Assembly (NCBI GenBank): GCA_009823505.1
Contig: VZQC01007982.1
Coordinates: 3,408,067 to 3,472,066, forward strand
Length of the DNA stretch: 64,000 bases
Source of the DNA: Rhizomys pruinosus
Taxonomy: Eukaryota > Chordata > Mammalia > Rodentia > Spalacidae
Direction: 5' to 3'
The notes under the pieces are model-generated. The model worked only from the letters and a program-made list of their open reading frames with translations, was not told the origin of the DNA and ran no database searches. The position numbers and the translations under genes were made by a program. The stretch's first letter is position 1; each line of letters starts with the position of its first letter. Below are positions 1-13,600 of the stretch, piece after piece.

Positions 1-357
1 CAAACTGGTGAGCAAGCCAATGATTTTTTTTTTGGCACATTTTCTTTTGTAAAAGTGAAAATGTATTTTTACCATATACATATTAAACTTAAACGAAGTA
101 CACTGAATAAGGTATCAATAATTATATTTAGATAAGTAGAGACTGCTTTTAGAATATACTGTTGAAAATCTCTTAGCTTTTTTTAAAACCCAGTTTCCCA
201 TACCCCACATGACCATGTGACCATGGAACTCTTCCCTCTTTTAGCACAGCTCTGCAGGACTACCGAATTTCAGTAGTAGATGTTCTGCAGACTCTTGTCC
301 TCCCCAAAGAAGTCACCAGCTTCCGACTCTGGCTTCTTTAGGGCCCAATTTTCTTTC

Positions 358-611
358 TTTCTTTTTTTTTTTTAATTTTTTTAAAATTTATTTTCTATGT
401 GTATGAATATACTGTCTGCATGTAAGTTTGTGCATCCGTGTCGTGCAGTGCCGCGGAGGTCAGAAGAGGGTGTCGGATTCCCCTGGAACTGGAGTTCTCT
501 GGAATTGGAGTTACAGACGGTTCTCAGCCACCATGTGGGTGCTGGGGATCGAACACGGGTCCTCTGCAAGAGCAGTCGGTGCTCTTAACCGCTAGGCTAT
601 CTCTCCAGCCC
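358..611 (-). mobile_element. B3/B2-lineage SINE
   Basis: The tRNA-like head lies at the right end (antisense 'ctaggctatctctccagccc') and the T-rich tail at the left, so the element is on the minus strand. It is flanked by a 14-bp target-site duplication, cccaattttcttt(c/t), at 344-357 and 612-625. It belongs to the subtype with the extra 'ctctggaattggagtt' segment. Confidence 0.93.
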
Positions 612-1440
612 CCCAATTTTCTTTTACCACTGTGTCTAAGGGACCTCTGCTAGTCTATGGCTTTGAATTCCCTATGGTCTTGCAGTTCCCATATTTACAT
701 AGCAGAGCTAGCCCCTGCACCATGAACTTGCTACTAACAAAACCCCAAATTTAAATTGATAAAACTGTAATTTGTGACTTATGGACATACAGTCCATACA
801 GTCCCATTTCTAGCAAGCAAGTCTACTTTCCTCACTTTCCCTAGACTCAGCACTCACTACAGCCCTCATCCATTTGCTGAAGCCAGAAGCAGAGCCCGTC
901 GTCCTTCCTGCTCTTCTAACTTCAGAGCCAGTGATCGTACCAAATGCTCTTTACACTCTACTTTCTGGCCATATTTGCCTACTTTTTTCTTCCGTAACAG
1001 GCAGGTAATAGATGTGGATTTTATTCCAAGAAAGAAAAAAGGTTTCTAAGAAAATTAATTATATAATCCTACTTGCTCTTATAAAAATGCACTTGTTTTT
1101 AGAGGACAGCAGTGAAAGGGGCAGAGGAGTGAGGCGGGGCCTGAGATAAAAAAGGAAACAGAAGAGTTTAGGTACAAGATGTTGGATACTTGCTCTGTGT
1201 CGTAACAAAATTATAAACCAGACAAAAATAAGCTATGTTTTAGAATCAACAGTACATTTTCTTCTTAAAAAATGTTTCCTGCTCAGAAGACTAAGCCCTA
1301 TGATGGGAAAGAACACACTTCAAGTTCACAGCACTTTACTGTGCATCACAGTTCCTATAACTGGAAATCAATAAAGGTGCAATATACTTTCCTCAGCAAC
1401 TTCTAGGAAATTGAAGGAAAAAAAAAAAAAAAAAAGACTG
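612..1440. other. Unique intronic sequence, nothing recognised
   Basis: Apart from the TSD and an A-run ending near 1435, I see no repeat, exon or RNA gene here. A 91-codon open frame on the plus strand (774-1049) resembles no protein I know and is probably chance. Confidence 0.5.
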
Positions 1441-1444
1441 AGAA

Positions 1445-1668
1445 ACCTTTTCCACAGGTGAGAGATGTAACTCTGTTGCTATAATTCTTGCCTTCATGAA
1501 TGAAGCCCTGGGTTTGAGCCCCAGCACTGTGTAAATTTGGTATAGTGGTGCATGTGTGTAATCCTGGCAGAGGCAGGAAGATCAGGAGTTCAAGATCATT
1601 CACTGCCACATAGCAAGTTCCAGGCCAGCCTGGGGTACAGGAAGCCCTGTGTCACAAACAAGCAAATA
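1445..1668 (+). mobile_element. B4-type SINE (ID-like head plus B1-like body)
   Basis: The ID/tRNA-like part reads 'ccctgggtttgagccccagcac' in its B box. A degenerate B1 body follows, with 'gttccaggccagcctggggtacag' near its end. The composite order is that of rodent B4. Confidence 0.7.
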
Positions 1669-3275
1669 ATCCAACAACAAAATGAAACATTTTCCATGAA
1701 GGGCTTTGAGAGTGAGAATGTCAAGCTTTGTGGCCACATGGTTTCTCGCACAACTGCTCAGCTCTGTGGTGTAAAAGTAGCCAGAGACAGCATCTAGACA
1801 GGAAGTATGGCTGTGTCACACTTTATAAATGCTTTCATTCAAATCTGATAGAATATGTGTGTCATGAAATTATTCTTTTGATTTCACCCCACTCTATCTT
1901 AAACTGTAAAAGTTGTTTTGGGTACGTAAGCCGCACTATATGGCTGGCCTGGTCTACACAGAATGTAAGTATCAGTTCAAGGACAGTGAGGAAATGTTAA
2001 ACTGAATGATCAATACAACACAGGTTGAAGAATTTATCACACCCTAAAGTAATCTCCACGTCTGGTGTCAACACAAAGTGAGAAAAAAAGAGCCACGTCA
2101 ATAATCTTGCTATTTAGCACTTGATATTGTTGCTAAGGAAGGAGAAAGTGAAAGAATGCTACTATATTATGTGGAGAATCAAATCCTCTGATTTGTCTAA
2201 TTAGCAAGTCTTAGGCAAATAAGCCAAGTCTAAAATGACAAATGTTTTATTTTCTCTTGACTCTGGTACTATTTCAGACCTGTGGACTCTTTTGATGGAG
2301 GGAAATTTGCTCAACATTACAATGTATCTGTGGTTAATCTCCAGGCTGTTGAGCTTTCATAAACACACTGAATCAAAGAGCCTTCCAAATCTTTTGTGTA
2401 TAATGCAATCCCACCATAATTATAACCACTCAAACCTGGGCAGTGTATGAGTTCAGAAATGGGCCTGGTCCCCTAGGCTTCAATCCCTATGCCTCACTGA
2501 ACTTGTATATGAAATGAGCATATGAGCCATACTAGCCTCGCACAGTTGGAAAGGTTAAGCAGAATACCGCATTACTGCAGTACTGGCAAATGATAAGCTC
2601 ACAATAAATGTTATTCATTTCAAATAGTGAGGAAGGATTATGAATGTTGACTTGGGTTTGGGGAAAGGCACAAGGAAAACCATGGGTGTATTTTCACTTG
2701 ATAAGAAATGCAAAAAAAAAAAAAAAAAGTCAGTCAATATTCATTTACCAGACTCATCAAGCCTATTTACTATTCCTCTAGAAGAAAAGGGATTAGAGTC
2801 ACTCTTGAAATCAGAGTGCCATTTGAACTCCACATAGAAGTGATCTGCTAACAAAGTGCAGACCAAAATAAGCACCGTCTGCTAGGCTTGGCAAGCCAGC
2901 TACTGCACTTGAAAAGCAAACCTGGCACTTTCTGAAAAGAGCATGAAGAATCCACTAGAGCAGCAAATGCCACAGAGTAATGTTAAGAGAATGAGGCAAC
3001 CAGTAATCATCAGGGCCTGGGAGCCTCTTCTCAATGGTTTGTCGCAGGTGGCTCCCCCATCTAGGTCCTGACCAAACAGCAACTCATGGGAGCTGCCTAT
3101 GCAAAATACCACCCCCATCTGCATATTGCCAATAACTCTTACCATGAGTTATTTTTTCTTATGGAACTCATCACCACTCAATATTATATATGCTGTAAAC
3201 TATTTTGCACTAACTGATGGTCAACTCTGAAGGAGTTTGTGCTGCTTTTGCTCTCAGTTGCACCAGAAGCCTAAA
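1669..3275. other. Unique intronic sequence
   Basis: Only short homopolymers, such as an A-run at 2711-2728, are visible. The open frames here are short and look like no known protein. Confidence 0.5.
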
Positions 3276-3676
3276 ATGGAGCCTTCTATGGAAAAGGCTC
3301 TAGACAAGTACCTGTAAAATGCATGAATGGATGGAGCCTTCTATGGAAAAGGCTCTAGACAAGTACCTGTAAAATGAATGAATGGATGGAGCCATCTATG
3401 GAAAAGGCTCTAGACAAGTACCTGTAAAATGCATGAATGGATGGAGCCATCTATGGAAAAGGCTCTAGACAAGTACCTGTAAAATGAATGAATGGATGGA
3501 GCCATCTATGGAAAAGGCTCTAGACAAGTACCTGTAAAATGAATGAATGGATGGAGCCTTCTATGGAAAAGTCTCTAGACAAGTACCTGTAAAATGAATG
3601 AATGGATGGAGCCATCTATGGAAAAGGCTCTAGACAAGTACATGTAAAATGAATGAATGAATGAATGAATGAATGA
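3276..3676. repeat. Minisatellite, seven 55-bp units, passing into (GAAT)n
   Basis: Units begin at 3276, 3331, 3386, 3441, 3496, 3551 and 3606, each starting 'atggagcc(t/a)tctatgg'. They are nearly identical. Variants are ccttct/ccatct and gcatg/gaatg. The last unit runs into a (GAAT)n tract that ends near 3676; its tetramer is the same as the unit's own 3' end. Confidence 0.97.
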
Positions 3677-3800
3677 GCTCAATGGATAGATAATTGTGAC
3701 AAATAAAGCAAAGTGAAAAAAAACCAAACTTGACAAATTTCATAATTGTTAGTAATAACAGTATTGAAGAGCAATTAAAAATTAACCAAATTCTTTTTAA

Positions 3801-3959
3801 TTGGATGTGGTAGCACATGGCTTTAATCCCAGCACTCGGGAGGCAAAAGCAGATGGATCTCTGTGAGTTCCAGGCCAGCCTGGTCTACATAGCAAGTTCC
3901 AAGCCAGCTGGGGCTACAGGGAGACCCCCTGTCTCAAAAAGAGTATATAAAAAAAAAAA
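3801..3959 (+). mobile_element. B1 SINE
   Basis: B1 body with 'ctttaatcccagcactcggg', 'gttccaggccagcctggtct' and 'gagaccccctgtctc', followed by an A-rich tail. Confidence 0.9.
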
Positions 3960-4100
3960 TTTAGGTCTATAAAAATCCCAAGCAAGTTACATAAAAGTAA
4001 TAACTCAGACGAAATCAAGAATTTAGAGAATAGTTGATCTTGACGTCAACAAGATTTGTGGAGCAACATATAAAGTATATTTATAAGAATATATGGTTTA

Positions 4101-4235
4101 TGCTGGGCATGGTGGCATAGACCCTTAATCCCAGCACTCCAGAGGGATCTCTGTGAAATCCAGGTCAGGCAGTCTACAAAGTGAGCTCCAGGCCAGCTGT
4201 GGCTATAGAGAAACCCTGTCTCAAAATAAATAAAT
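4101..4235 (+). mobile_element. B1 SINE, internally deleted
   Basis: Starts 'gctgggcatggtggcatag' and ends 'gagaaaccctgtctcaaaat'. About 20 bases of the 'ggaggcagaggcaggc' part are missing. Confidence 0.88.
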
Positions 4236-4251
4236 AAATAGATAGATAGAT

Positions 4252-4287
<36 letters not shown>

Positions 4288-4301
4288 CAGATAGATAGAT
4301 G
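4236..4301. repeat. (TAGA)n microsatellite on the B1 tail
   Basis: About 16 TAGA units with one TTAGA and one CAGA interruption. It grew from the A/T-rich tail of the preceding B1. Confidence 0.95.
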
Positions 4302-5240
4302 AAAAGGGAAAGAATATATGGTTTTAAATTTTACTTGTTAAATGAAATCAGTGAACAGTTCTCTTAAAAGTAACAACAATATGTTAAAGATAAGTCATTA
4401 TTTTGTAATTTAGAATTCCAGGAGCATACAGTATTCTAGTTTAGAATAAAGGAATGAAAAGGGTAGAAGAGTATCTACCCACACCCTGTTCTGCTGTGCA
4501 GAGAAAACTTTAAAATAAGTCATTTTCTCAAAAGAAAAAATGACCTTCTTTGGATAACAGGGGATTCCAAAAACTATATTACATAAAATAGTTTATGGGG
4601 AAAATTTTTTAACTGAAGTGTGATTTAAGGTAGTGAGTTTAGCAAGTGCTTTACCACATTTTGTACCACAGACAGAATGAGAACAAAAACAACTTCAAAC
4701 AGCTGCATATCTATCTTGACTCAATAGCTACTAAAATAAAAAAGGACATTTATCCACAACTGAGAAACTGAGTATAATTCCTTGATCTCTAATGTAACAA
4801 GTACAAACTTCAGTCATAAAAATAAACTTAAGAGTCACAGGATTTATAAAAACAGATATATAAGACAGTTAAGAAGGTTTAATCTTTAGATAATTTAGAT
4901 TTTTTTCCATGAACAGTGAAGAAATATAAAGATAAATTTAAAATACATAAGATACAAGAAGTTAATTCAAAAAGACCTTAGATGATTATGGTTCAAAGGC
5001 TTTATTTTTACAGTTAAGTATCTACTCATTTAATTCTAGTAATAATTCTCTAATCTCAGGGTGTTTTGATGAACTTATTTTTTAAAACAGGCATATTCTC
5101 AAGAAAGGCAACAGTGGTGACTTTTCCACCTACTCCTGAGCTGGTCAACAAAATACTTAGGTTTTAAGTTTTATAAATGAGGAGTCCACTGTTTCTGCTC
5201 TGTGCTGAGTCCTTTGAATAGACTCTTGTCTGACCAGCAC
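4302..5240. other. AT-rich unique intron
   Basis: No SINE, exon or open frame of note was seen. Confidence 0.5.
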
Positions 5241-5383
5241 ACCATGCTGAGATAGCCCACTATCTTTAATCCTAGCACTTGGGAGGCAGAGGCAGGCGGA
5301 TCTTTGTGAGTTCAAGGCCAGCCTGGTCTACAGAGTGAGTTCCAGGACAGCTGGGGCTACAGGGAGACCCTGTCTCGAAAAGA

Positions 5384-5417
<34 letters not shown>

Positions 5418-5437
5418 AAAATAAAAAAAAAAAAAGA
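5241..5437 (+). mobile_element. B1 SINE with very long A-tail
   Basis: The body is intact from 'ctttaatcctagcacttggg' to 'cctgtctcgaaaagac', with a degenerate first 25 bases. The A-tail covers about 5385-5437 with a few G/T interruptions. Confidence 0.92.
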
Positions 5438-5744
5438 AATGAAGTCTACAATCTTGATACTCCACTGTTCGTGACCCCAGAAATGTTCTCTCCCTCCTAG
5501 AACCATGACCCCAAATAAAGTTCCCTGTTTTGAGGAGAGACATTTTTACCGAGGATACTCTGAACCAGGCACAGCACCATGGGAAAAGCAGAGGCTGCCA
5601 GGACAAGTTCTAGGCCTCTCTGTGTGTTTCCTCGCTCGGGCCCATAGCAACCTTGGTGGCCTTGCTCACATGCTTAAGTTTTCTTGTCATCCACTGCACA
5701 TAAGTGTCAGGTTGTTAGATCCAGAAGCCCATTAGAATGCAGAG

Positions 5745-6080
5745 ACACCTAAGACTGGAGGTCCAAAAACCTGCTCTACCAGGCATGGCCTTTGGTTATG
5801 CTAAAGCAGGCCACCTCTGATTACTCAGGAATCTTCCACCTCACCCCTCACCCTTAGGAAGCCAGACTCCAGACTCCTGCAGAGCGTGCTACCCACCCCC
5901 ACTCCCACTGAATCCTGCTCCCACCTTATCCCTTAAATTCCCAAGCCAGACGCCATTCTGTGCTTGGCTTGGCTTTCTCTTTCCCCTGAGCCCAGCCCCG
6001 GCTACTCTGAATTAAACTTTGCTCCGAAGAGCTTAGACCTCGTGGCTTTTCATTCCGGGGAGAGCGCGCCATAACCTTAC
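5745..6080 (+). mobile_element. Probable old solo LTR (ERV1-like)
   Basis: A C-rich stretch leads to 'cttggcttggctttctcttt', then an attaaa polyadenylation-like signal ('ctgaattaaactttgctccg'), then a GC-rich end 'attccggggagagcgcgcca'. This order (C-rich U3, polyadenylation signal, short R/U5) is typical of class I endogenous retroviral LTRs. Neither the TG...CA ends nor a target duplication could be fixed. No internal retroviral genes follow. Ends are approximate. Confidence 0.5.
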
Positions 6081-8546
6081 AATAAGGAGATAAGATGGAA
6101 AGTAAAATGCAGACTCATTCTGTACCTCTTGTATTTAGATTCAAGTATTTCCTCATTTAATTCTGCTAAAATTCTGATTAAAAAAAAAAAAAAAAAAGGT
6201 CCAAGATTGGCCCAAACATCATGAACACAAGTAAGTCCATATTCTGCACTGATTTCTTAAATCAGAACCATAAACTGGAATATTACAAAAGCCAAAATAT
6301 ATCAGTGGATATGCTCAAGGAGCTTCATGGGAGGGCCACTTATACAATTCCTCAGAGAGCAACCTCCCTGCTGGTATCCTTTGTCTTCACAGCTATAGTC
6401 AGTGTAACCTAACCTAACTTCTTCTCTATGGACCTCGTCACTAGAGCTAGAGGACTTGGACCCTTTATAGTACACGTTTAAAATGCTCAACCAGCTCAGG
6501 AGTTTTTTTTTGGCGGGGGGTAGGAAGGTAAGAAGTTGTTTTGTTTTGCTTGTTAATTTCCTACCCCTTAGCCAGAATGGCATTCATTAACATTCAACTG
6601 GATCAAGTACTTAGCAGGTCTCTGCTCAAAGATGGAGGACAACAGAACGGCCCCGGCATATACCGTCAGATACTATTCAGAACAGACACAAGCTATTAAA
6701 CTTGAAGGGATCTATATGAGAAATCGTATTTCACAAAAACTGAAATATGTATTAAAGAGGTCTGAAAATCTGAAAGATTATACACCTTTGTGAAAAATTC
6801 AACACAGTATTTTAGCATAACATAATAAACATTTAAATCAACCTGTTTCCATATTCAATCACTCTTCCTCTATCCTTCCAATTTATTTTACTTTTCCCCC
6901 CAAAGTTACCTTAAATAGCTATATAATTATCAACATTTTCGATGCTGCTACTAATGATGACAGCTGATTATTTATGCTCATCTGATATACTTAAAATATG
7001 CATACAACATTTTGCTTAATCTTTACACTCATAAGGAATATGCGTCGTGAAGGCAACCACACTAAGAAGAAATCCGAGGGTCAAAAGGATGTTTCAAAGC
7101 ACAAATAGGTGAAAAATCAGAGGTCTAATATTTGACCTCATACTCACTGGTCTTTGTTGCATCTTTTGAGAGAGGGGTCTCAAGCTGCAGATACAATCTG
7201 GCATCTTCTAGGCTTATATCCCCCAAAGAGTTCTCTGAGCCAAGGGGTAATTAGGAACTCTCAGGGGACAAATCCTTGGAAATTGTGGCTTTACTGCACT
7301 GTGAGTGTTGGAAAACCAGCAAGTTGAGAGCTCCTTTTCTCTGATTAAAGTAGTCAGGTAAATATACCTGAAAACTGTATTCATCTGGTTCAGCCATTAA
7401 TTCAAGTGATGGACGTTTACCTGTCCATTACTGAAACAAAGCTGGTAAATTTTTATCATTTGCTTGGTTTATATAAAATCTAAGGAACAGTACTCGAGAT
7501 ACTCATTATTCTAAATCACTCCTGCAGCATCTGGAAGGGCTGCCACACACAGGTTCTAGGAACCCAAATGGACAAATTAACACTCTAGGCACTTGACTAG
7601 AGCCGAGGTGATGGACAATAACAATGATTAGGTAAACACCACCAATGTCCCAGCTTCCAAACTTCCATTTCTATGTCTGAAAAAAGGATACTTCTATATT
7701 AGATGGATGTTGAAGTACCTAGGAACAATAAAGTTATTGAACCATTATCCAGGTTGTATCAGTCCAGGGGGAGGGAGGATTAAAAATATCAGCATCTTAT
7801 TTTGTTGCTTGGCAACTCTAGAAACCCAGAATGTCGTCATAATCACTGCTTCCATTTGGCCACTTCTAAAGTAATAGGCATTCAAAAACTATCTTTTGCA
7901 TAATTACTCTTAAATTGCTACAGAATGGCTTTCTATAAATGTACTTACTCTACATAGCCTGAGCCTCTAGACTAGAATACTTACCCTTTTGTCTCTCTGG
8001 CATTATTCCTTTGGGAAATGGGTTCAGGGTCAAGTCTAAATGACATATAATAAATTTTTTAGTGTATCCAACAGCAAAATGGCAGTCTCTGTCTTTAATT
8101 ACATACTATTGAATTTTAACAAGTAGTTCAAGGGATGCCCACCAAATTTCCACAATTTAGAGCAACAGTGCTTTGAGAGAACAAACAGTTCACAATTGTC
8201 TGCATGATTTTTCTTGAACTGCAGAAGTACTTACTGTGGTTCGGGTTACAGATTCATCTTGATGACAGTATAAACAGATCTCGGAATATGGATCACCCAC
8301 CCAAGGAGATACCTAGGGACCTTTTCTTCTCATGTCACATACAATATACCCAGGCAAAGTAAGAAAAGACATTAAGTTCCAAAAACACTGATATTAAGAG
8401 GTAACAAGTAAGGAGTATAAGATAATGGAAGCAAACTATGTCTCATTTTATTACTAATGCATGCCAGGTACTTACTGTTAAGATACCTTGGCATGTAGTG
8501 GGTGATGCCCAACATGAGGCAAGGGAAATAGAGAAAGCAAGCTTGG
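6081..8546. other. Unique, SINE-free intron (2.5 kb)
   Basis: Contains an A-run (6180-6198) and a G-rich patch near 6510-6522. No exon or repeat family was recognised. Confidence 0.5.
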
Positions 8547-8645
8547 GAGCCAGACATAGGGACATATGCCTACAATCCCAGCACTCAGGAGGCTCAGATA
8601 GGGACTTCAGGTTCAAGGCCAGCCTGAATTACATAGTGAGAAGAA
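8547..8645 (+). mobile_element. Old B1-related SINE fragment
   Basis: Recognisable by 'caatcccagcactcaggagg' and 'ttcaaggccagcctgaatta'. It is short and diverged, with no clear tail. Confidence 0.7.
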
Positions 8646-10620
8646 GGCACAGGTGTATTTACTAAGATTTACTAATTATTGAAGTTCAAGCCGTTTATAC
8701 TCTATTTGTCTGTCTATAATCTAAAACTGCAGGAAGCTTCTGACCCAAGCTTCCACATGCATACAATCTAAGCAGCAACTTAGCAGGCAGGGCTGCCATG
8801 GCTCAGGGGCTGCTCCATGGGGTATGCTAGCTGCCATCATACTGTGTCTCATTAACATAACCCAAGCTGGACCGGTGTGGCTTATAACTTATTTCTAGCC
8901 ATTTTTTCCATAGTATGCCTAGGATCATTTTCACTTTTCTCCATCTCAGGAATAAAGCCCAGTCTACAGGTTCCTTACTATGTCTTTCCTTTCAGCATCT
9001 CCTATTCATTCAGCCTAATATCTCAGCCTTTCATGTGAGACAACTGTTGTTACTATCTCAAGGTAAGCTGATTTAATAAACTCTTCTTATATAGACTTAT
9101 TCTATCCTTGTAGAAAGCTAATACAGCAAATGATCATTGACTTTGGTCATCCAACCTATACTCTAGGTGCAAAAGAGCCCTCCCTTTCTTATCCAGGCCA
9201 GCAAATCTCATCATATCCCCCCTCCCCCCAAAAACTAATAGTAAGTCCTACAAACTCTCTGGAGGTTTTCAGATGAGTTGAGGCCCTTCAGAATTATGGA
9301 CTGATAAATCTTTGCTTGCTCTGACAGTTCTAGACATTGGAACACTGATGGAAGTATTTTTAAAGATCTTTAGAGATAACAGAATATTTTGCAACTAGAC
9401 ATGAAAGAGAAGAAATCCCCTATTCAGACCCCTGTCCTTGGTATATCTGCTGGGTTACCAGGTTTGAGTCTTCAGGAATGAATGGCCACCTTTCTGGGTT
9501 CATGGCATGAGTCTGAATTCTGACACGGGAATATCGGGATAAAACCCTACTACCCAGTCCCTCTCAATTCTGGAGAGGATGGGAGAGTGCAAGCTTGAAA
9601 CTGCGATACATGAACAAATAATAATTTTTTAAAATGAGGAACAAGGCTTCTTTATAGACCCCAGTTTTGTTAAGGGCTCAGAGATTCTAAAGATTATATA
9701 GAGAATTTGGGATGAGAAAGGAATAGCTACCCCAAGGGAACTTGAGAGGGCTTCAGCCAGGCCTCCTAACTTACCTACTCTTCTTCAGGGAAAGAGAAAG
9801 GCAGACAATCCCTGGAAGGTGCAAGTCCTCAGAAGCTCTCAAATCAGGAATTCTACAATGGACCAGCATCCCTCACTGACTCAAAAAATAGCATAATGGC
9901 ATTATGCAGGGCACAAGGTCCCAGATGACATACATGTATAAATAAGTGACTGTTAAGATAAAAGATCCTATGGCTTCAGTAAGATGCTGAACCATCACAT
10001 ACAATATCCTCATCTCCGAAGTTCTGAATGTACATAAACTCCAAGAATGTGTGTAGGAAAGAAATATGTTTGGCATAGCTAAAAATAACATTTTCAACAT
10101 GTTTCAAAATTATCTGACCATGGACCACACCCAGCTCTCTAACAATGACATTAATTTGAAAAGTTTATCTAGTGCCTAATATGTGCTGAGCCCATCACAG
10201 TGATCAAAGGAAAAGTAGTTCTGATCTTATAGAAGCTACGTGCTTAACGTTTATTTTCTGAGAGCACCACCTGAGGCAACCGGTATATCAGACACCTAGT
10301 CTTCAGCTAAGAATGGAACTTGGTAGATCTTTCTGACCCATTAAATTCCCTCAAAATCTCATGATCCATGACCTTTAAAGGACAAAGGCACCACATATTC
10401 TTCATGAAACACTTCTTTTTTTTTTTTTTTAAACACTTCTGCTCTGAAAATAATAGGCTAGCATGGCCTCTCTGGATCAACTGTGTCAATGAAAAGCTCA
10501 ATACCAGGTGCCCAGGGGCGTTTTGTGCCATTTGTATTTGTCACCATATCTATGTATAGTGCCTGGCTCACTGTAGGAGTTTAATATATTTGGTTTGAAC
10601 AAATGGTGAATGTCAATGGT
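8646..10620. other. Unique intron
   Basis: Nothing recognised except short T-runs (for example 10416-10430). Confidence 0.5.
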
Positions 10621-10697
10621 ATTCTCTCTCCCTTCTCCCTCCCTCCCTCCCTCCCTTCCTCCCTCCCTCTCCTTTCTCCTCCCTCCCTCCTCCCTCA
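10621..10697. repeat. Polypyrimidine tract (CCCT)n
   Basis: About 75 bases of nearly pure C/T, mainly CCCT repeats. Such mirror-like tracts can form triplex DNA and, on the intron's coding (minus) strand, give a purine-rich transcript. Confidence 0.95.
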
Positions 10698-13600
10698 AAA
10701 TTCTGAAATGAATAACGAAGGTCAGAATCCTCTCTCAGTCTAGGTGACCAGAATGGCTCTGGGCTCCCTTCACCATCTTCAGAGCTCAGAGTGTAAACTT
10801 GCTTTACATGCCAGGTTCAGATGTGGGCACTTCTTCCTGGGTGAAGCCATGAACTGATATTATTTGCAAACGTTTTAGTGACTGTATATATCTTTCTAAC
10901 TGAAACTAATGTGTTGAAATGTAATCCCTTCTAGAGACACAGCTGTCTCACGGTCTGTACACAGAACTGGGGTTGAAGAGCATTTTCTAACACAAGCCCT
11001 GCAATTTCCTTCAAAAAAGTTAATGTTCATGTATTTAAATTTTTCTGACAGCAAGATGAGGAAATAAGCATTGGCTAGTCTGCCTAAATGGACCCCATTT
11101 CAAATTTATAAATAAACAAAATACCAAGAGGCAAAACAATTCCTAATTTTCAAATTGAATGTGAAGAAAATTCAGATGATTTTGGCCCATTTTCCATTTC
11201 ATATAAAGGAAACAGAATAGTTGCCTTGCTGCAATGTTCTTGTCAATAACGGTCACATACCCCTCTTTCAAAAATTTCAGTGAAAGGAAAGATGCTATTA
11301 TTTCAAACAGAAATGCTTGCTGAACCTCTACAGTTGTACAGAATCTTTAAAATAGAATTTCCCCTCAAATTTCACAATGCATTCTTTTTTAACTATCTTT
11401 ACACAGTGAAGTGGCATGTCATTTTTCACGGCATCATGATAAACAGAAGCAGATTATTTTGTGGAGCAGTTTTTCAAAAGGTAAAGGCAATGTAGAGTGC
11501 TGAGAAAGAAGGTAACCCGTATTGCTGGCACCTTCACAGCTCCGACCATTACAAGCGCTCACAAAGAGGCCACTGGGCTTTAAAGCTCAACTTTCCATCA
11601 TCTCTTTTGCAGAGCCCTGGAGCTATCACTGCAAAGTACAGTGGTCCTTTCTAACATCTGAATAGAGAAGAGGAAGAGATCATTAAATTATAATTTCTAT
11701 GCACAATTGGTACAAGTATATCCTACCAACAGGATTAATATGAAAGCAAGATCCCAGAATAAAGCTGCTCAGCAGAGAGGATGGCAGGTTAGTGTCTTGT
11801 AAATTTGATTTCACTGAAAGCCCTGACACATCATAATAGTGAAATCCTATTTACTATAGCAAGCAGGATGGATAATGCTATTTAATACCTGCTGTACTGT
11901 GTGCCATCAGCTCACAGCTTTGTACTCCATTTGCTCATCTTACCTTAAGGTTAATACTTTTTGACAGCTGACATGGTAAATAGAGCCCCAAATTAAGTGC
12001 TGATCCCATGATTTGCAAATCTTTCCTCTAAAGTTAGACACAGAAGAACTGGCTCCAGTTAAGGGCATCATTTTAACAGAATGTACTTTTAAGGCTCACT
12101 TTAGAAAAAAAGTCTTATATCCCTAAAGCCAGATTAAAAAAGCAATTCAAGGTTACTCAAAACCACATTTCCCATTCAAAATTTCAGAGAGGTTAACAGA
12201 AAAGCCAATGTACTTGGAGGATTTGTTGAATAATGAATAAGGAGAAGACCCCCATATCTACTAAACTGTATTGACTTTTCCCCCAGAGAATGAAATGGAA
12301 GGTGGCGGCGGGGGGGGGGGGCTCATCTCACTTGCTCCTTTTCAAAGTATCTGCAATAATAAACCTTTAGGAAAGCTGGTGAGTGAACAATATGATTCAA
12401 TTTTTGCATCTAAGTTATAGGTACCTGTGTCAGTTAAGAGTAACAAAAGATACAGTACTACTGGGCAATATTAAATTCTCTACCTAATAATTAATATCAA
12501 AATGCATTTACTTGAGAGATCATTACTTGTGATAAAAATAAGAATAACTCAGTGTATATACTACAAGCAGCTTTCCTAAAACCTGTCATTGCAATACTGG
12601 CATTTAGAACCTGCAATGTGTAAACTTGTACACTAGAGAACTTCATCTCCATTTCTGCAACTCTCTGTTACTCCAGAAACCACAAGAAGCTGCCCTGATT
12701 TCAACATGAATTAGGAATCCAGTACAAAATTTCCAAGTGTCAAAGAAACAAATCATCTTTCCAGGCTGGCAAGTACAAACCAGCACAACGGATCAGGCCT
12801 AGCTTGTAGAAAGCTGAGCTTCTGACCACTGTGTTGACTGTGCTACCTCACACTGCAGGACCAAAGTGAGTTACCCACTGACCTAAGAGCATTGATAACT
12901 GCTTTGAAAGCACTTTAGTGGAGGAAATACCAAATGTGGGGTTTCTGTTCGCTTCTTTTAACTCCAATAAACCAATTTGGTATTTTCCCCTCCTGAAATG
13001 ATTGTATTTACACATCTCAGATGTCAGCAGTCTGTGAGTCTAGCACATGCTACCCTAGCTTCACTCACTGAAGTATTTCACAAAGGCAGACCTCATCAGA
13101 TAGTGAGTCTCACCCCATAAGGAGAAGGAGTACACTGGGTCACAATAACCTATTTGGTTATCTTTTATCAGATTATCATTTAGTACTGTCTCCACCCTTC
13201 CCCCAAGCTTTTTACAAACAAGAAAAATACTAAATGACAAAAAAAAGCAAACGAATCATCAAATAATCATATAAATGGGCCCAACACTTTATGATGAAAT
13301 AATGAAATAGAAGATGTTACCCACCATAAGTAAGGGACTTTTAAAAATTGTTCATTAAATTTAAGCATGACCTTAGAATTTTAATTAGCAACTCTCCCGT
13401 GGTGACAAGTCAGTAATATCCTTCTTAATGGTATTTTTTTTTTTAACCATTTCTCTTTTATTGTTCTCTTTTGCCCAGCTGATGCAAGACCTTTTCCCTG
13501 GGAAGTCCAGGGGAGGGGGTTGTTGCAAAGTGAATGCATATAGCTACTGACATCCAGGAGTCTTTAAACCAAGAGTAGTATATGCCACACAACCAGGTTG

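Noticed and set aside
5745..6080. Search for retroviral genes beside the LTR-like sequences at 5745, 43818, 53755 and 61288
   Set aside because: No gag, pol or env-like frames adjoin any of them. They look like solitary, decayed LTR-type repeats.
13441..13520. Possible plus-strand exon after 'ttctcttttgcccag' near 13462-13478
   Set aside because: The acceptor looks good, but no long frame or donor follows and the strand is opposite to Chchd3.
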